Below, one piece after another: positions 6,734 through 14,479 of a stretch of 23,376 bases of DNA (positions within the stretch are counted from its first letter, which is position 1; each line of letters opens with the position of its first letter). A program made the position numbers and the translations under genes. The notes under the pieces were generated by a model that did not search any database, was not told the DNA's origin, and saw only the letters and a list, made by a program, of their open reading frames with translations. Where the stretch lies: NCBI GenBank assembly GCA_031551765.1, contig JAVBNC010000074.1:1-23376 (forward strand). The letters run 5' to 3'. The DNA comes from JAVBNC01 sp031551765. GTDB taxonomy: Bacteria > Desulfobacterota > Desulfovibrionia > Desulfovibrionales > Desulfovibrionaceae.

Positions 6734-7210
6734 ATGGCGCAGCCGGTGGAACGCTTCATCCGCAGGACCGGCGTGACGGCCGGGATTTTCAATCTTGTGC
6801 TCAATCCCCTTTTTTCATGGCTCAGCAACATGGAGATGCCCGATGTGCCGCTGGCCGGCGCGGCCGTGGACACGGCCATCACCTGCTTCATTATGTCGCT
6901 GCTGGTGACTCTCTTCGTTTCCGCCGACACCCGGCGCGTCCTTAAGACCGGAACCCTTGAAATAACGGGCCGCTTTCCCCAGGCGGGGAGCCCGCTACGC
7001 CGCCTGCCCGGCCAGCCCTGGAAGCTGGGGCTTGTGTTCGGCCTTGCCGCCGCCGTTCTGGTCACGCCCTGTCTGATTGGGGCATTTGCTCTGTTCGGGG
7101 TGGCTTTGTTTTCGTTTTCCGCGTTTGCCTTGCTCAAAGCCGTGTACACGCCGCTTGTGTCCTATGCCGTGGCCCGTTGGGTGATCCTGCGGCAGTTGGA
7201 AGCCGCCTGA
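6734..7210 (+). CDS. Hypothetical multi-pass inner-membrane protein (158 aa)
   Basis: ATG 6734 follows AAGGGAGAG with good spacing; the longer frame from 6659 has no ribosome site and a polar, unlikely start. About four hydrophobic segments are visible: GIFNLVLNPLFSWL near 15-30, ITCFIMSLLVTLFV near 53-68, and two in the long stretch LGLVFGLAAAVLVTP and FALFGVALFSFSAFALL between about 97 and 130, with a last helix to the C-terminus. No family is recognised. It stands between a LuxR-type regulator and a short-chain dehydrogenase in the same direction, so a shared function such as handling a small hydrophobic compound is conceivable but unproven. Confidence 0.75.
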   Translation: MAQPVERFIRRTGVTAGIFNLVLNPLFSWLSNMEMPDVPLAGAAVDTAITCFIMSLLVTLFVSADTRRVLKTGTLEITGRFPQAGSPLRRLPGQPWKLGLVFGLAAAVLVTPCLIGAFALFGVALFSFSAFALLKAVYTPLVSYAVARWVILRQLEAA

Positions 7211-7296
7211 AAGCGGGGTGTCCGCCGTCATGCGGCTCAACACGCGGCGCGCATGCCCTGAGGCGCCTTGCCGCAAGCCGCCAATAAGGAAAAATC

Positions 7297-8094
7297 ATGA
7301 ATACATACTTCCAGAACAAGGTTTGCGTCGTCACCGGCGCGGCTTCCGGCATAGGGCTGCAAGTTGCGAAAAACCTGCTGGCCGCGCAAGCGATTGTTTT
7401 CATGGCTGACGTCAACGCCGAAAATCTGGCCCGCGCGCGGGACGAACTGGACGGGGGCAACGCGTACGCCGTGGTTACGGACGTGACCAAAGAAGATCAG
7501 GTCCGTGCGCTGATAGAACGGGCGGCGTCCCTTAACGGGAGGGTGGACATTCTGTTCAACAACGCCGGAGTGGGCGCGACCAGACCCTGGGAAACCATTA
7601 CCTTGGATTTCTGGCGCACGGTTATGGATATCAACCTCTGGGGCGTCATTTACGGGCTGCACTATGCCGTGCCCATCATGCGCAAACAGGGGGGCGGGCA
7701 CATCGTCAACACGTCATCCGTGGGCGGTCTGCTCAACATTCCGTACCAGGCGGTGTACTGCGGCGGCAAAGCGGCGGTCGCCTCCATAGGCGAATGTCTG
7801 CGCTATGAACTGGCGGCTGAAAACATCCACGTCACCACCGTGTTCCCGGGTAATGTGGCCACCGCCATTTTTGCCGGGGCGGGCTCGCTGCCCGATGACG
7901 CCGTATCAGTGGAAGAGGCCGCGAAAACGATTCTGGAGGCCGTCAGCCGCCGGGAAAGCGCGGTGGTGTTTCCCGAACTGTCCCGTTTGTGGGCGCAGCG
8001 GGTGCAAAGCGACCCTGAATTCCGGGAAAAAATCATGCTGGAAATGGCCGCTGAAAGACGCCGTAACTATCAGACCAAAGGGCGTTATTTTTAA
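7297..8094 (+). CDS. Short-chain dehydrogenase/reductase (265 aa)
   Basis: A classical SDR oxidoreductase using NAD(P)H. It shows the cofactor motif TGAASGIG (13-20), an acidic Asp38 at the end of the second strand suggesting NAD(H) preference, NNAG (88-91), and the catalytic set Asn113, Ser141, Tyr154 and Lys158 (YCGGK). Length is standard. AAGGA lies seven bases before ATG 7297. The C-terminal part after about 190 determines substrate and is not diagnostic; alcohol, sterol or bile-acid oxidoreductases share this fold. It follows the membrane protein by 86 bases and is the last gene before an IS3 remnant. Confidence 0.88.
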   Translation: MNTYFQNKVCVVTGAASGIGLQVAKNLLAAQAIVFMADVNAENLARARDELDGGNAYAVVTDVTKEDQVRALIERAASLNGRVDILFNNAGVGATRPWETITLDFWRTVMDINLWGVIYGLHYAVPIMRKQGGGHIVNTSSVGGLLNIPYQAVYCGGKAAVASIGECLRYELAAENIHVTTVFPGNVATAIFAGAGSLPDDAVSVEEAAKTILEAVSRRESAVVFPELSRLWAQRVQSDPEFREKIMLEMAAERRRNYQTKGRYF

Positions 8095-8240
8095 AGAAGC
8101 TCAAGAATAATCAGCGCGTTCCCTTCGCAAGAAGGCAAAACCACAAGGAAGCATCGCATAGGGCCTGCTGCTTTGCCAAAAGCTATTACCTGCACTCCAA
8201 GCTTGCCCAACTCAGCCTGAGCGGGGAGCGGGCGGGCCGG

Positions 8241-8468
8241 ATGCCCTGCTGGCGTACGACAGCAGCCCCGATGTTGCCACAGCAGAACGGCTACATCGAA
8301 CGCTATAACCGAACCGCGCGGTATGACTGGCTGAATCAGTATCTCTTTGAGAGCCTTGAGGAAATACAGGATTTTGTCACCAAGTGGCTTTGGAGCTATA
8401 ACAATGAGCGCCCAAACATGGGCATTGGCGGGATCACGCCTGTCATGAAGCTGAAGCAAGCGGCATAG
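8241..8468 (+). pseudogene. IS3-family OrfB transposase, C-terminal remnant
   Basis: From about 8278 the frame reads QQNGYIERYNRTARYDWL, continues with YLFESLEEIQDFVTKWLW and ends SYNNERPNMGIGGITPV, the unmistakable end of an IS3-family OrfB integrase domain, including the last catalytic Glu in NGYIERYNR. Everything upstream (DDE residues one and two, and OrfA) is missing, and the 150 bases between the dehydrogenase stop and this fragment show no other gene. The stop is followed by CTACTTTGAAGACCTACTAAAAATGGGA, which may hold the right end of the element. It is a dead relic. Confidence 0.88.
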
Positions 8469-8540
8469 GCTCTACTTTGAAGACCTACTAAAAATGGGAT
8501 AATTCCCTCCCACTGATTTATTGGCCCAGCCAGACCACAA

Positions 8541-8581
8541 GCGGCCCGGAAACACTGAATGCCATCAGGTTGCCGGGCCGC
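8541..8581 (-). terminator. Stem-loop after the dehydratase gene
   Basis: GCGGCCCGG (8541-8549) and CCGGGCCGC (8573-8581) form a perfect 9-bp stem with a 23-base loop, about 20 bases past the dehydratase stop on the minus strand. The following minus-strand sequence, TTGTGGTCTGG, is only mildly T-rich, so intrinsic termination is uncertain. Confidence 0.5.
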
Positions 8582-8601
8582 CCGTTTTGCAAAGAAGTCC
8601 G

Positions 8602-9579
8602 TCAGCAGAATTCCAGGGCGCGCGCAAAGACCGGGGGATCGATATTGCCGCCGGAAGCGACGACCACGACGTTCTTGCCGGCCACATCCGCCTTGCCCGC
8701 CAGCACCGCGCCGAGGGAAGCGGCCCCTGCGGGTTCCAGCACGATCCGGAGCAAATTGAACGCGGCGGCAACCCCGGTCAGCGCTTCTTTATCGCTCACG
8801 CCCAGCCCTTTGGTCTGGTGGCGCAGCAGAACTTCCAGCGGCTTCGCGCCCGCCGTGGGTCCGGCAATGCCGTCCATCAGGGTTTGCGGCACGGAAGGGT
8901 TGGTCTGTACTGTGCCGGAAGCCAGCGAACGGGCCATTTTCTCAAAGCCCAGCACTTCCGCGATATACATTTGCGCGGCGGGAAACGCGGATCTGACAGA
9001 CTCGGCAACACCGGCGGCCAGGCCGCCGCCGCTGCAGTTGACAACGACCATGTCCGGCGCGACGCCCAGCTCTTTCAACTGTTCCGCGATTTCCAGGCCG
9101 CAGGTGCCTTGCCCGGCCATAATTTCGTGGTCGTCAAAGGGCGGCACAATGGCCATGCCCTTGGGCCCGGCCACGCGTTGCGCGACACTGACGCGGTCTT
9201 CCGTCTGCGGGTCGTAGAGCACCACTTCCGCGCCCCACCACTTGCAGTTGGCGACTTTAACCTGAGGGGCCGTGCTGGGCATGACGATAACGGCCGGGCA
9301 GCCAAGCATGCGCGCGGTGGCGGCAATGGCCTGGCCATGGTTACCCGCCGAAAAGGCCACAAGACCCGCGCGCCGGGCGGATTCGTCCATGGACAGCGCC
9401 TTGTTCAGCGCGCCGCGCAGTTTGAACGAGCCCGTCAGCTGCAGGGCTTCCGCTTTCACGAACAGCCTGCAGCCCGCGCGTTCGCTGAGCATGGGGGATT
9501 CCAGCAGCGGCGTGCGCACGATGCGCCCTTGCAGGCGGGAAGCCGCTTTCCGGATGGTTTCAATGCTGAACCCGTTCAT
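8602..9579 (-). CDS. Threonine/serine dehydratase, PLP-dependent (325 aa)
   Basis: A fold-type II PLP enzyme of the threonine dehydratase/serine racemase group that deaminates threonine or serine to the 2-oxo acid and ammonia. Visible are the PLP lysine in GSFKLRGA (Lys53), SAGNHGQA (76-83), the phosphate-binding glycine loop SGGG (182-185) and SGGNID (Ser309) near the C-terminus. There is no C-terminal ACT regulatory domain, so it resembles catabolic TdcB-like enzymes more than the allosteric biosynthetic IlvA. AAGGAGG lies five bases before the ATG. Serine racemase or hydroxyaspartate dehydratase activity cannot be excluded. Confidence 0.9.
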   Translation of the reverse strand: MNGFSIETIRKAASRLQGRIVRTPLLESPMLSERAGCRLFVKAEALQLTGSFKLRGALNKALSMDESARRAGLVAFSAGNHGQAIAATARMLGCPAVIVMPSTAPQVKVANCKWWGAEVVLYDPQTEDRVSVAQRVAGPKGMAIVPPFDDHEIMAGQGTCGLEIAEQLKELGVAPDMVVVNCSGGGLAAGVAESVRSAFPAAQMYIAEVLGFEKMARSLASGTVQTNPSVPQTLMDGIAGPTAGAKPLEVLLRHQTKGLGVSDKEALTGVAAAFNLLRIVLEPAGAASLGAVLAGKADVAGKNVVVVASGGNIDPPVFARALEFC

Positions 9580-9922
9580 ATTCGCCTCCTTGCGTAGCTG
9601 GCCAACGCGAGTTCCGGTATTTCCAGGACGGGGATACGAAAAAAATCCGCATGGCGAATACTATCCGCCATCTCAAGAGCGTCAGCAAGCGCTTTTATAG
9701 TTTCAGCTCCGCTCAGGATGAAGTGCGGCAGCGCACGGCGTTCCCATATCCACCCTGAATGGGTTCCAAGGGGCGTGACCCTTGGCGGGTGCAGGGATTT
9801 CGCAACCGCAGGACGCGGTTGCGCACGGAGCGCAGCGACGCCCGAAGGGGGCGGCACAGGACGTGCCACATCGAGCCCTGCTCGTTCTCTTGGATGGCTC
9901 CGACAGCTTCCAGAAACCACGC
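9580..9922 (-). other. Gene-free gap with remnant reading frame
   Basis: Next to the dehydratase start, the minus-strand frame over about 9576-9728 reads LPHFILSGAETIKALADALEMADSIRHADFF and on to ASYARRRI, ending in a TGA that overlaps the dehydratase ATG. It looks protein-like but has no start or upstream continuation; left of about 9730 (to 9870) the sequence turns into hairpin-rich repeat. It may be the 3' relic of a gene once coupled to the dehydratase. Confidence 0.35.
9766..9867. repeat. Hairpin-rich block with two identical AGGAC loops
   Basis: Three perfect inverted repeats occur in about 100 bp: CCAAGGG-GCGTGA-CCCTTGG (9766-9785), CGCAACCGC-AGGAC-GCGGTTGCG (9801-9823) and GGCAC-AGGAC-GTGCC (9853-9867). 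The last two share the same 5-base loop. Dispersed GC-rich palindromic units of this general kind occur between genes in Desulfovibrio-like genomes, from memory. It lies between the transporter and dehydratase genes and may act as RNA structure or a mobile repeat. Confidence 0.55.
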
Positions 9923-10897
9923 CTACAGCATACCCAGCGCGGAAAAGGCATAGGCAAAAGCGGAAAGCGTGGGCAGGCTGAGAATATTGGTGAGCACCAC
10001 GGACAGGGCGCTTTCTTCGGGTACGGTTTTGTAAATATCGGCCACTACGTAGCAGCCCACGGCCGTGGCCGCGCCGGACATGATGACGCACACAGCCAGC
10101 CAGGTGCCGCTTATGCCGCACAGCGCAAGCACGCCCCAGGTGAGCAGGGGGTGCAGAACAAGCTTGACCAGCGCCACGCCCGCCTGCCGGGTCAGGGCGT
10201 GGTCTCCCCTGCTCCCAAGGCCCACGCGTATCTGCCTGCGCGCGTCCAGGCCCAGGGCCAGCAGCGCGCAGGGCGCGGCGGTCATGCCGATAAGGTTCGC
10301 GGCCCGGTCCAGCGGGGTCCACAGACCCAGGCCGCTCAGGCACAGCAGCGCGCCGCCCAGCATGCCCAGTATCAGGGGGTTCAGCAAAACGGCCCGCACC
10401 AGCACGGCACGCAGGCCCGCCGGACGGCCGTCGGCCGTTTTGGAGCTTTCGATATCCAGTTGGACCTGGCCCAGAGCGATGGTCAGAACGGGCACCACGG
10501 AAAGGATGGCGCCAATGACCAGGGCTTCCCGGTTGCCGGGCAGCAGGTTCATGACAATGGGCAGTCCCACGAACACGGTAAGCGCGCTGCTGCAGGACAT
10601 GGCCGTGACCGCTGCCGGGCCCCGGCCGCGCCGCAGGAAAAACCGGTCGCCCGCGTAGCCAGTAAGGTAGGCCAACAGTTGCGCGGACAGCAGGCCGAAC
10701 CAGATGCGGCCCTGGAACAGTTCCGCCGGTTTCGCGCCGGCCATGATGCGCAGCAGCAGAACGGGCAGGGCCAGGCGCAGCGCGTAAACGTTCAGGGCCA
10801 TACTGCTGGCCGGGGGCAACAGCGCGGCCCGGTCCGCCGCCAGCCCGGCAAACATGACCAGAAACACGGGGAGAATGGCGAACAGGACGTCGCTCAT
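9923..10897 (-). CDS. AEC-family transporter (324 aa)
   Basis: An auxin-efflux-carrier-type permease with about ten hydrophobic helices in two halves. The N-terminus (MSDVLFAILPVFLVMFAGLAADR) and the ALRLALPVLLLRIMAGA helix match the family, as do the SSALTVFVGLPIV crossing region and a second half with MTAAPCALLALGLDAR and MSGAATAVGCYVVADIY. Bacterial members move small carboxylates or amino-acid-derived acids by proton or sodium gradients; the substrate is not predictable. It starts 15 bases after the NimA-like gene, whose stop codon is part of TAAAGGAC, the likely ribosome site. The dehydratase downstream suggests amino-acid or oxo-acid transport. Confidence 0.85.
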   Translation of the reverse strand: MSDVLFAILPVFLVMFAGLAADRAALLPPASSMALNVYALRLALPVLLLRIMAGAKPAELFQGRIWFGLLSAQLLAYLTGYAGDRFFLRRGRGPAAVTAMSCSSALTVFVGLPIVMNLLPGNREALVIGAILSVVPVLTIALGQVQLDIESSKTADGRPAGLRAVLVRAVLLNPLILGMLGGALLCLSGLGLWTPLDRAANLIGMTAAPCALLALGLDARRQIRVGLGSRGDHALTRQAGVALVKLVLHPLLTWGVLALCGISGTWLAVCVIMSGAATAVGCYVVADIYKTVPEESALSVVLTNILSLPTLSAFAYAFSALGML

Positions 10898-10912
10898 ACG
10901 CTTTTTTGTCCT

Positions 10913-11398
10913 TTACGAATGCTGTGGGGCGGACCGCCTTTTGGCCGTGAGCGTGCGCGCGTCCACCGCGAACACGAGCAGCTTGCCGAGCTGGTTTTCC
11001 TCAAAGGAGAAATCGTCCCGGCCCGTCATATGGCGCATCAGCAGGGACAGGGCGCGGACTTTGTCCTCGACCCGGTCCAGAAACACCGCTGTGCCCGTGC
11101 CGACGACGCTTTCGTAGCGAAAACTGTAGCCGCAGGCTACAGGGCCGGGCAGCAGAGCGTGGTCGCGGTCCATTTCAAAACACACGGCGGAATTTTTGCG
11201 CAAAATATCTACCTTGCGGCCCGCGTCCGCGCAGTGAAAGAAGAGGCGCAGCCTTTCCCCTTCCGTCTCGTAGCCGAAATTGAGCGGCACGATGTATGGC
11301 TGGCCGCCGTCCACCATGGCCAGCCTGCACACGGCGCATTGTTTGATGATGGCCAGCTGTTCCTGGAAATCCGTCACGGCCCGTTCGGCTCTTCTCAT
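10913..11398 (-). CDS. NimA-like pyridoxamine 5'-phosphate oxidase family protein (161 aa)
   Basis: The opening MRRAERAVTDFQEQLAIIKQ and the CRLAMVDGGQPYIVPLNFGYE segment are typical of the NimA/PPOX-like split-barrel family, which binds flavin or heme and includes nitroimidazole-reducing proteins. The central LRLFFHCADAGRKVDILRKN and GYSFRYESVVGTGTA strands complete the barrel. Many members have no known substrate, so a general flavin reductase or redox role is all that can be said. It is probably co-transcribed with the AEC transporter directly downstream. No strong ribosome site is seen before the ATG at 11398. Confidence 0.85.
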   Translation of the reverse strand: MRRAERAVTDFQEQLAIIKQCAVCRLAMVDGGQPYIVPLNFGYETEGERLRLFFHCADAGRKVDILRKNSAVCFEMDRDHALLPGPVACGYSFRYESVVGTGTAVFLDRVEDKVRALSLLMRHMTGRDDFSFEENQLGKLLVFAVDARTLTAKRRSAPQHS

Positions 11399-11453
11399 GG
11401 TGGGCTCGTATGCCGCCTAAGCGGGTTGGGGTGGAAGAAAAAGCCGCAGGGGC

Positions 11454-12503
11454 TCAGGGTTTTTTCCGTTCGGCGCAAAGGTACTTGCCCAGGTCCGCCT
11501 TGATGGCGGCGTAGTCCGGGATACCCCCCATAATAATGGGCCGCTTGGGGTTTTGTTCCGTATAAACCTGGAACAGGACCTGGAGAGCGGCGGCGTGCCT
11601 GGCCACGCGTTCCGCCAGGGGGTTGCCGTCCCGGCCGAGTACAATGGTTTCCTCCGTGGCGTCACCGCTTTTGGGGCCCTGGGCGGGGTTGACGGTCTCC
11701 ATGAGAATGGCCAGAGCGTTGGAGTTATCCCCCCATTCCCGATGCGAGATGCCGTACATTTGAGGCGGGGAAGAGTCCAGGCGCATGCTGATGCCGTCCA
11801 GCTGCAGCCGGATGACGGCTTCTGCGCCCAGATCCAGCGCCTTCTGGTGCGCGACGACCAGGTTTTTCAGGGGCGAATCCGGGTTGGCCTCGTGCAGGTC
11901 CACGGCCAGGTCCACCTTTTCTTTGCGGATCAGTTCCATTATGCCGAAAGCGACCTTTTCGGTCAGCGTGCCGTCAACCTTGCCGGGGTACACGCGGTTC
12001 AGGTTGCGCGCCGTGCTGCCTTCAGCGGATTTTTTCGCCCTGGGGTGGGTGTAGCGTTCCGGGTCCGGGGCCTGGTCCGCCGGGTTGGTCAGCCGTGAAC
12101 CAAAGGGAAAAACCCGGTCGCCGCAGGGGGTTTTAAGGCTGAACTTGCGCGGTATACCCTTTCTGGCGTCCGGGTGGCGCACGGCGCTGGCGTTGGCGCA
12201 GGGAATGACGAGCAGCTTCCCGGCCGTGGGGCGGGCGTTTTCCGCCAGCAGCGTGGCCGTCACGTAGCCCGAGGGCTCGTTGCCGTGGGTGCCGCCGAGA
12301 ACCAGCGCGTTGCCGCCGTTTTTGCCGCTGTCCAGCACGTACACGTCGGTGTCGCCGGGCGTGCCCTTCAGGCCCGGGCTGTATTGGCTGAGCTTGATGA
12401 CGGCGGGCGCTTTTTGCGGGGCCTGGGCCCGGCCGCTCTGGACGGAAAGCAGAAACGTCACCGCAAGCGCGGCGCAGCAGAGGGGCAGCAACTGTTTTTT
12501 CAT
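11454..12503 (-). CDS. Exported succinylglutamate desuccinylase/aspartoacylase-like zinc hydrolase (349 aa)
   Basis: ATG 12503 starts a signal peptide (MKK, a hydrophobic core, then SGRA-QA; cleavage near 26), so the protein works outside the cytoplasm. The mature part resembles the M14/AspA-AstE zinc carboxypeptidase fold: GGTHGNEPSG supplies zinc ligands His73 and Glu76, RNLNR (166-170) the substrate-binding arginine, and DLHEA the third ligand His204. Late Glu residues in ILMETVN fit the catalytic base position. It probably cleaves an acyl- or peptide-linked amino acid in the periplasm. The longer frame from 12596 is rejected because it would bury the signal peptide. It is divergent from the gamma-glutamyltransferase gene. 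Confidence 0.82.
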   Translation of the reverse strand: MKKQLLPLCCAALAVTFLLSVQSGRAQAPQKAPAVIKLSQYSPGLKGTPGDTDVYVLDSGKNGGNALVLGGTHGNEPSGYVTATLLAENARPTAGKLLVIPCANASAVRHPDARKGIPRKFSLKTPCGDRVFPFGSRLTNPADQAPDPERYTHPRAKKSAEGSTARNLNRVYPGKVDGTLTEKVAFGIMELIRKEKVDLAVDLHEANPDSPLKNLVVAHQKALDLGAEAVIRLQLDGISMRLDSSPPQMYGISHREWGDNSNALAILMETVNPAQGPKSGDATEETIVLGRDGNPLAERVARHAAALQVLFQVYTEQNPKRPIIMGGIPDYAAIKADLGKYLCAERKKP

Positions 12504-12644
12504 GGAGGCACCATGTCCTGGTTGATGGCGGGCGCAACCGCACCGCGCGCGTCGTGCCCTTTTGGGGGTGACCCGCATGGGCGTTAGTACCACCACAGGC
12601 GGGGCTTGGCAAAAGCTCTCTCACGCGGGAATTGCAGGGCGGAT

Positions 12645-12673
12645 TTGTCATTGCCTTCTCCCTGGTATATGGA
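12645..12673 (+). promoter_or_regulatory. Possible promoter of the gamma-glutamyltransferase gene
   Basis: In the 261-bp divergent gap (12504-12764), TTGTCA (12645-12650) lies 17 bases before TATGGA (12668-12673), overlapping a TATATG at 12666-12671. The -35 is good and the -10 poor. No other gene is seen in the gap; no matching minus-strand promoter stood out for the hydrolase. Confidence 0.35.
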
Positions 12674-12764
12674 AAAACCATACGCCCGTTAGTTGGCCGA
12701 AGCACGGCTGCGGCGAGCGTCCTTTCCCGGCGCATCCACCATATAACGAGAGCAGAGAGAGCCC

Positions 12765-14456
12765 ATGATACGGACGAGAAGGCTGATTTCAGCACTGCTG
12801 GTGGCAGTGGTCTGTTTTGTATGGTCGGGGACGGGCCTGGCGGCCGAGGAAAGACGCGACGTGATCGCCTCCAGGGGCGTGGTCACTTCCGCCAGCCCCC
12901 TGGCTTCCCAGGTCGGGGCGGATGTGCTGCAAAAGGGCGGCAACGCCTTTGACGCCGCCATTGCCACGGCATTCGCCATCAGTATCGCGGAACCGGGGCT
13001 TTCCAGCATAGGCGGCGGCGGGTTCGCCCTGCTGTACAATGCCAAAGAGAAAAAAACCTACATGATCGATTTCCGGGACAAGGCCCCGGCCAAAGCCCAC
13101 GAGAATTTCTACGAGCTGGACGAAAAGGGCCGGGTCAAAAATAACGCCAAGGCCACGGGCTGGTACAGCGTGGCCGTGCCCGGCAACGTGGCGGCCATGG
13201 AAGAGATCCACAAGCGCTTTGCCAGCAAAAAATGGGGCGAACTGGTGCAACCCGCCATCGGCTTACTGGAGCAGGGCGTGCCTGTGAACAAAACCCTGTA
13301 CGAGTTCATTCTGAGCGCCCTGGACCGCATCGAGGCTTCCCCGTCCAAAGATTTTTTCCAGAAGACCTTTTTTAAGGACGAACTGCCCCTGGAAGTGGGC
13401 CAGAAATACTACATGCCGGACCTGGTCAAGACCCTGAAAATTATCGCGGCCGAAGGGGGCCAGGCTTTTTACAAAGGAGCCGTGGCGGACAAGATCGTCG
13501 CCGCCTTCGCCAAAAACGCCAACGGCTGGATAAGCAAGGAAGACCTGGCGAACTATAAGGTGGCCATGCGAGAACCCGTGCAGGGCACTTACCGCGGCAA
13601 ATACCAGGTGGTGAGCGTGCCGCCCCCGGCCGGCGGGCTAGCCGTCATTGAAATTTTGAACATTCTTGAGAACTTTGACCTGAAGAAAATGGGTTACGGC
13701 ACACCGGATACCGTGCAAACCATGATCGAAGCCCAAAAGTTGGCGTTCGCGGACAAGAACCACTACATGGCCGACCCGGATTTCAAGGCCGTGCCCGTCA
13801 AAACGCTGATCGACAAAAAGTACGCCGCGTCAAGAGCCGCGCTGATCAAACTGGACAGCACGCTCAAAGCCCCCAAGCCGGGGGATGTGGACGCGCTGGC
13901 CGGCAACACCACGTCCTTTTCCATTATCGACAAAGACGGGAACATGGTCACCATTACCCAGACCATCAACCATTTCCTGGGCGCGGCCGTTGTTCCCGAG
14001 GGCACGGGCATTCTGATGAACAACCAGATGAACGCCTTCACCACCAGACCCGGCCGGGCGAATTCCGTGCAGGCGGGCAAGCGCCCCCTGAGTAATATGG
14101 CGCCCACCCTGGTGCTGAAAGAGGGCAAGCCCTTCATGACTCTGGGCTCCCCCGGCTCTTCGCGCATCATCACGGCCGTATCCACCATTCTGGTGAACGT
14201 CATCGACTACGGCATGAATCTGCAGGAAGCCATTGCGGCCCCGCGTTTTCACAACTCCAACCTCCCCAAAACCACCATGGAGGCGCGCTGGTCGCCGGAA
14301 ATCCGCAAGGCGCTGGAGGACAGGGGCCAGGTGCTGCAGATCTACAAAGAAGTGGACCTCTTTTTCGGCGGCGCGCAGGGAGCCATGATTTTGCCGGACG
14401 GCAAGATCCAGGGCTGCGCGGACCCGCGCCGATCAGGCAAGGCCGTGGGATACTAA
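12765..14456 (+). CDS. ggt: Gamma-glutamyltransferase precursor (563 aa)
   Basis: An exported Ntn-hydrolase that splits glutathione or transfers its gamma-glutamyl group. A signal peptide covers about residues 1-26 (RRLISALLVAVVCFVWSG, cleavage after LAA). Family motifs follow in order: GVVTSASPLASQVGADVLQ, GNAFDAAIATAFA, SIGGGGFALLY, RDKAP, the precursor cleavage site before Thr382 (GN-TTSF), the small-subunit PLSNMAPTLV and GSPGSSRI, and EAIAAPRFH. The enzyme self-cleaves before Thr382, which becomes the nucleophile. The usual His in TTH is Ser384, a variant seen in some relatives. Length is normal. The start follows AGAGAGAG; the sirtuin gene follows 23 bases on. Confidence 0.93.
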   Translation: MIRTRRLISALLVAVVCFVWSGTGLAAEERRDVIASRGVVTSASPLASQVGADVLQKGGNAFDAAIATAFAISIAEPGLSSIGGGGFALLYNAKEKKTYMIDFRDKAPAKAHENFYELDEKGRVKNNAKATGWYSVAVPGNVAAMEEIHKRFASKKWGELVQPAIGLLEQGVPVNKTLYEFILSALDRIEASPSKDFFQKTFFKDELPLEVGQKYYMPDLVKTLKIIAAEGGQAFYKGAVADKIVAAFAKNANGWISKEDLANYKVAMREPVQGTYRGKYQVVSVPPPAGGLAVIEILNILENFDLKKMGYGTPDTVQTMIEAQKLAFADKNHYMADPDFKAVPVKTLIDKKYAASRAALIKLDSTLKAPKPGDVDALAGNTTSFSIIDKDGNMVTITQTINHFLGAAVVPEGTGILMNNQMNAFTTRPGRANSVQAGKRPLSNMAPTLVLKEGKPFMTLGSPGSSRIITAVSTILVNVIDYGMNLQEAIAAPRFHNSNLPKTTMEARWSPEIRKALEDRGQVLQIYKEVDLFFGGAQGAMILPDGKIQGCADPRRSGKAVGY

Positions 14457-14479
14457 ATCCACAGGCGGGAGGAAACGGC

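Noticed and set aside
9766..9867. CRISPR array
   Set aside because: The repeats are three different palindromes with unequal spacing, without a constant repeat and unique spacers.
9782..11503. 573-residue open frame on the plus strand
   Set aside because: It is antisense to the AEC transporter and NimA-like genes and is rich in Gln, His and Gly, the usual composition of antisense frames in GC-rich DNA.
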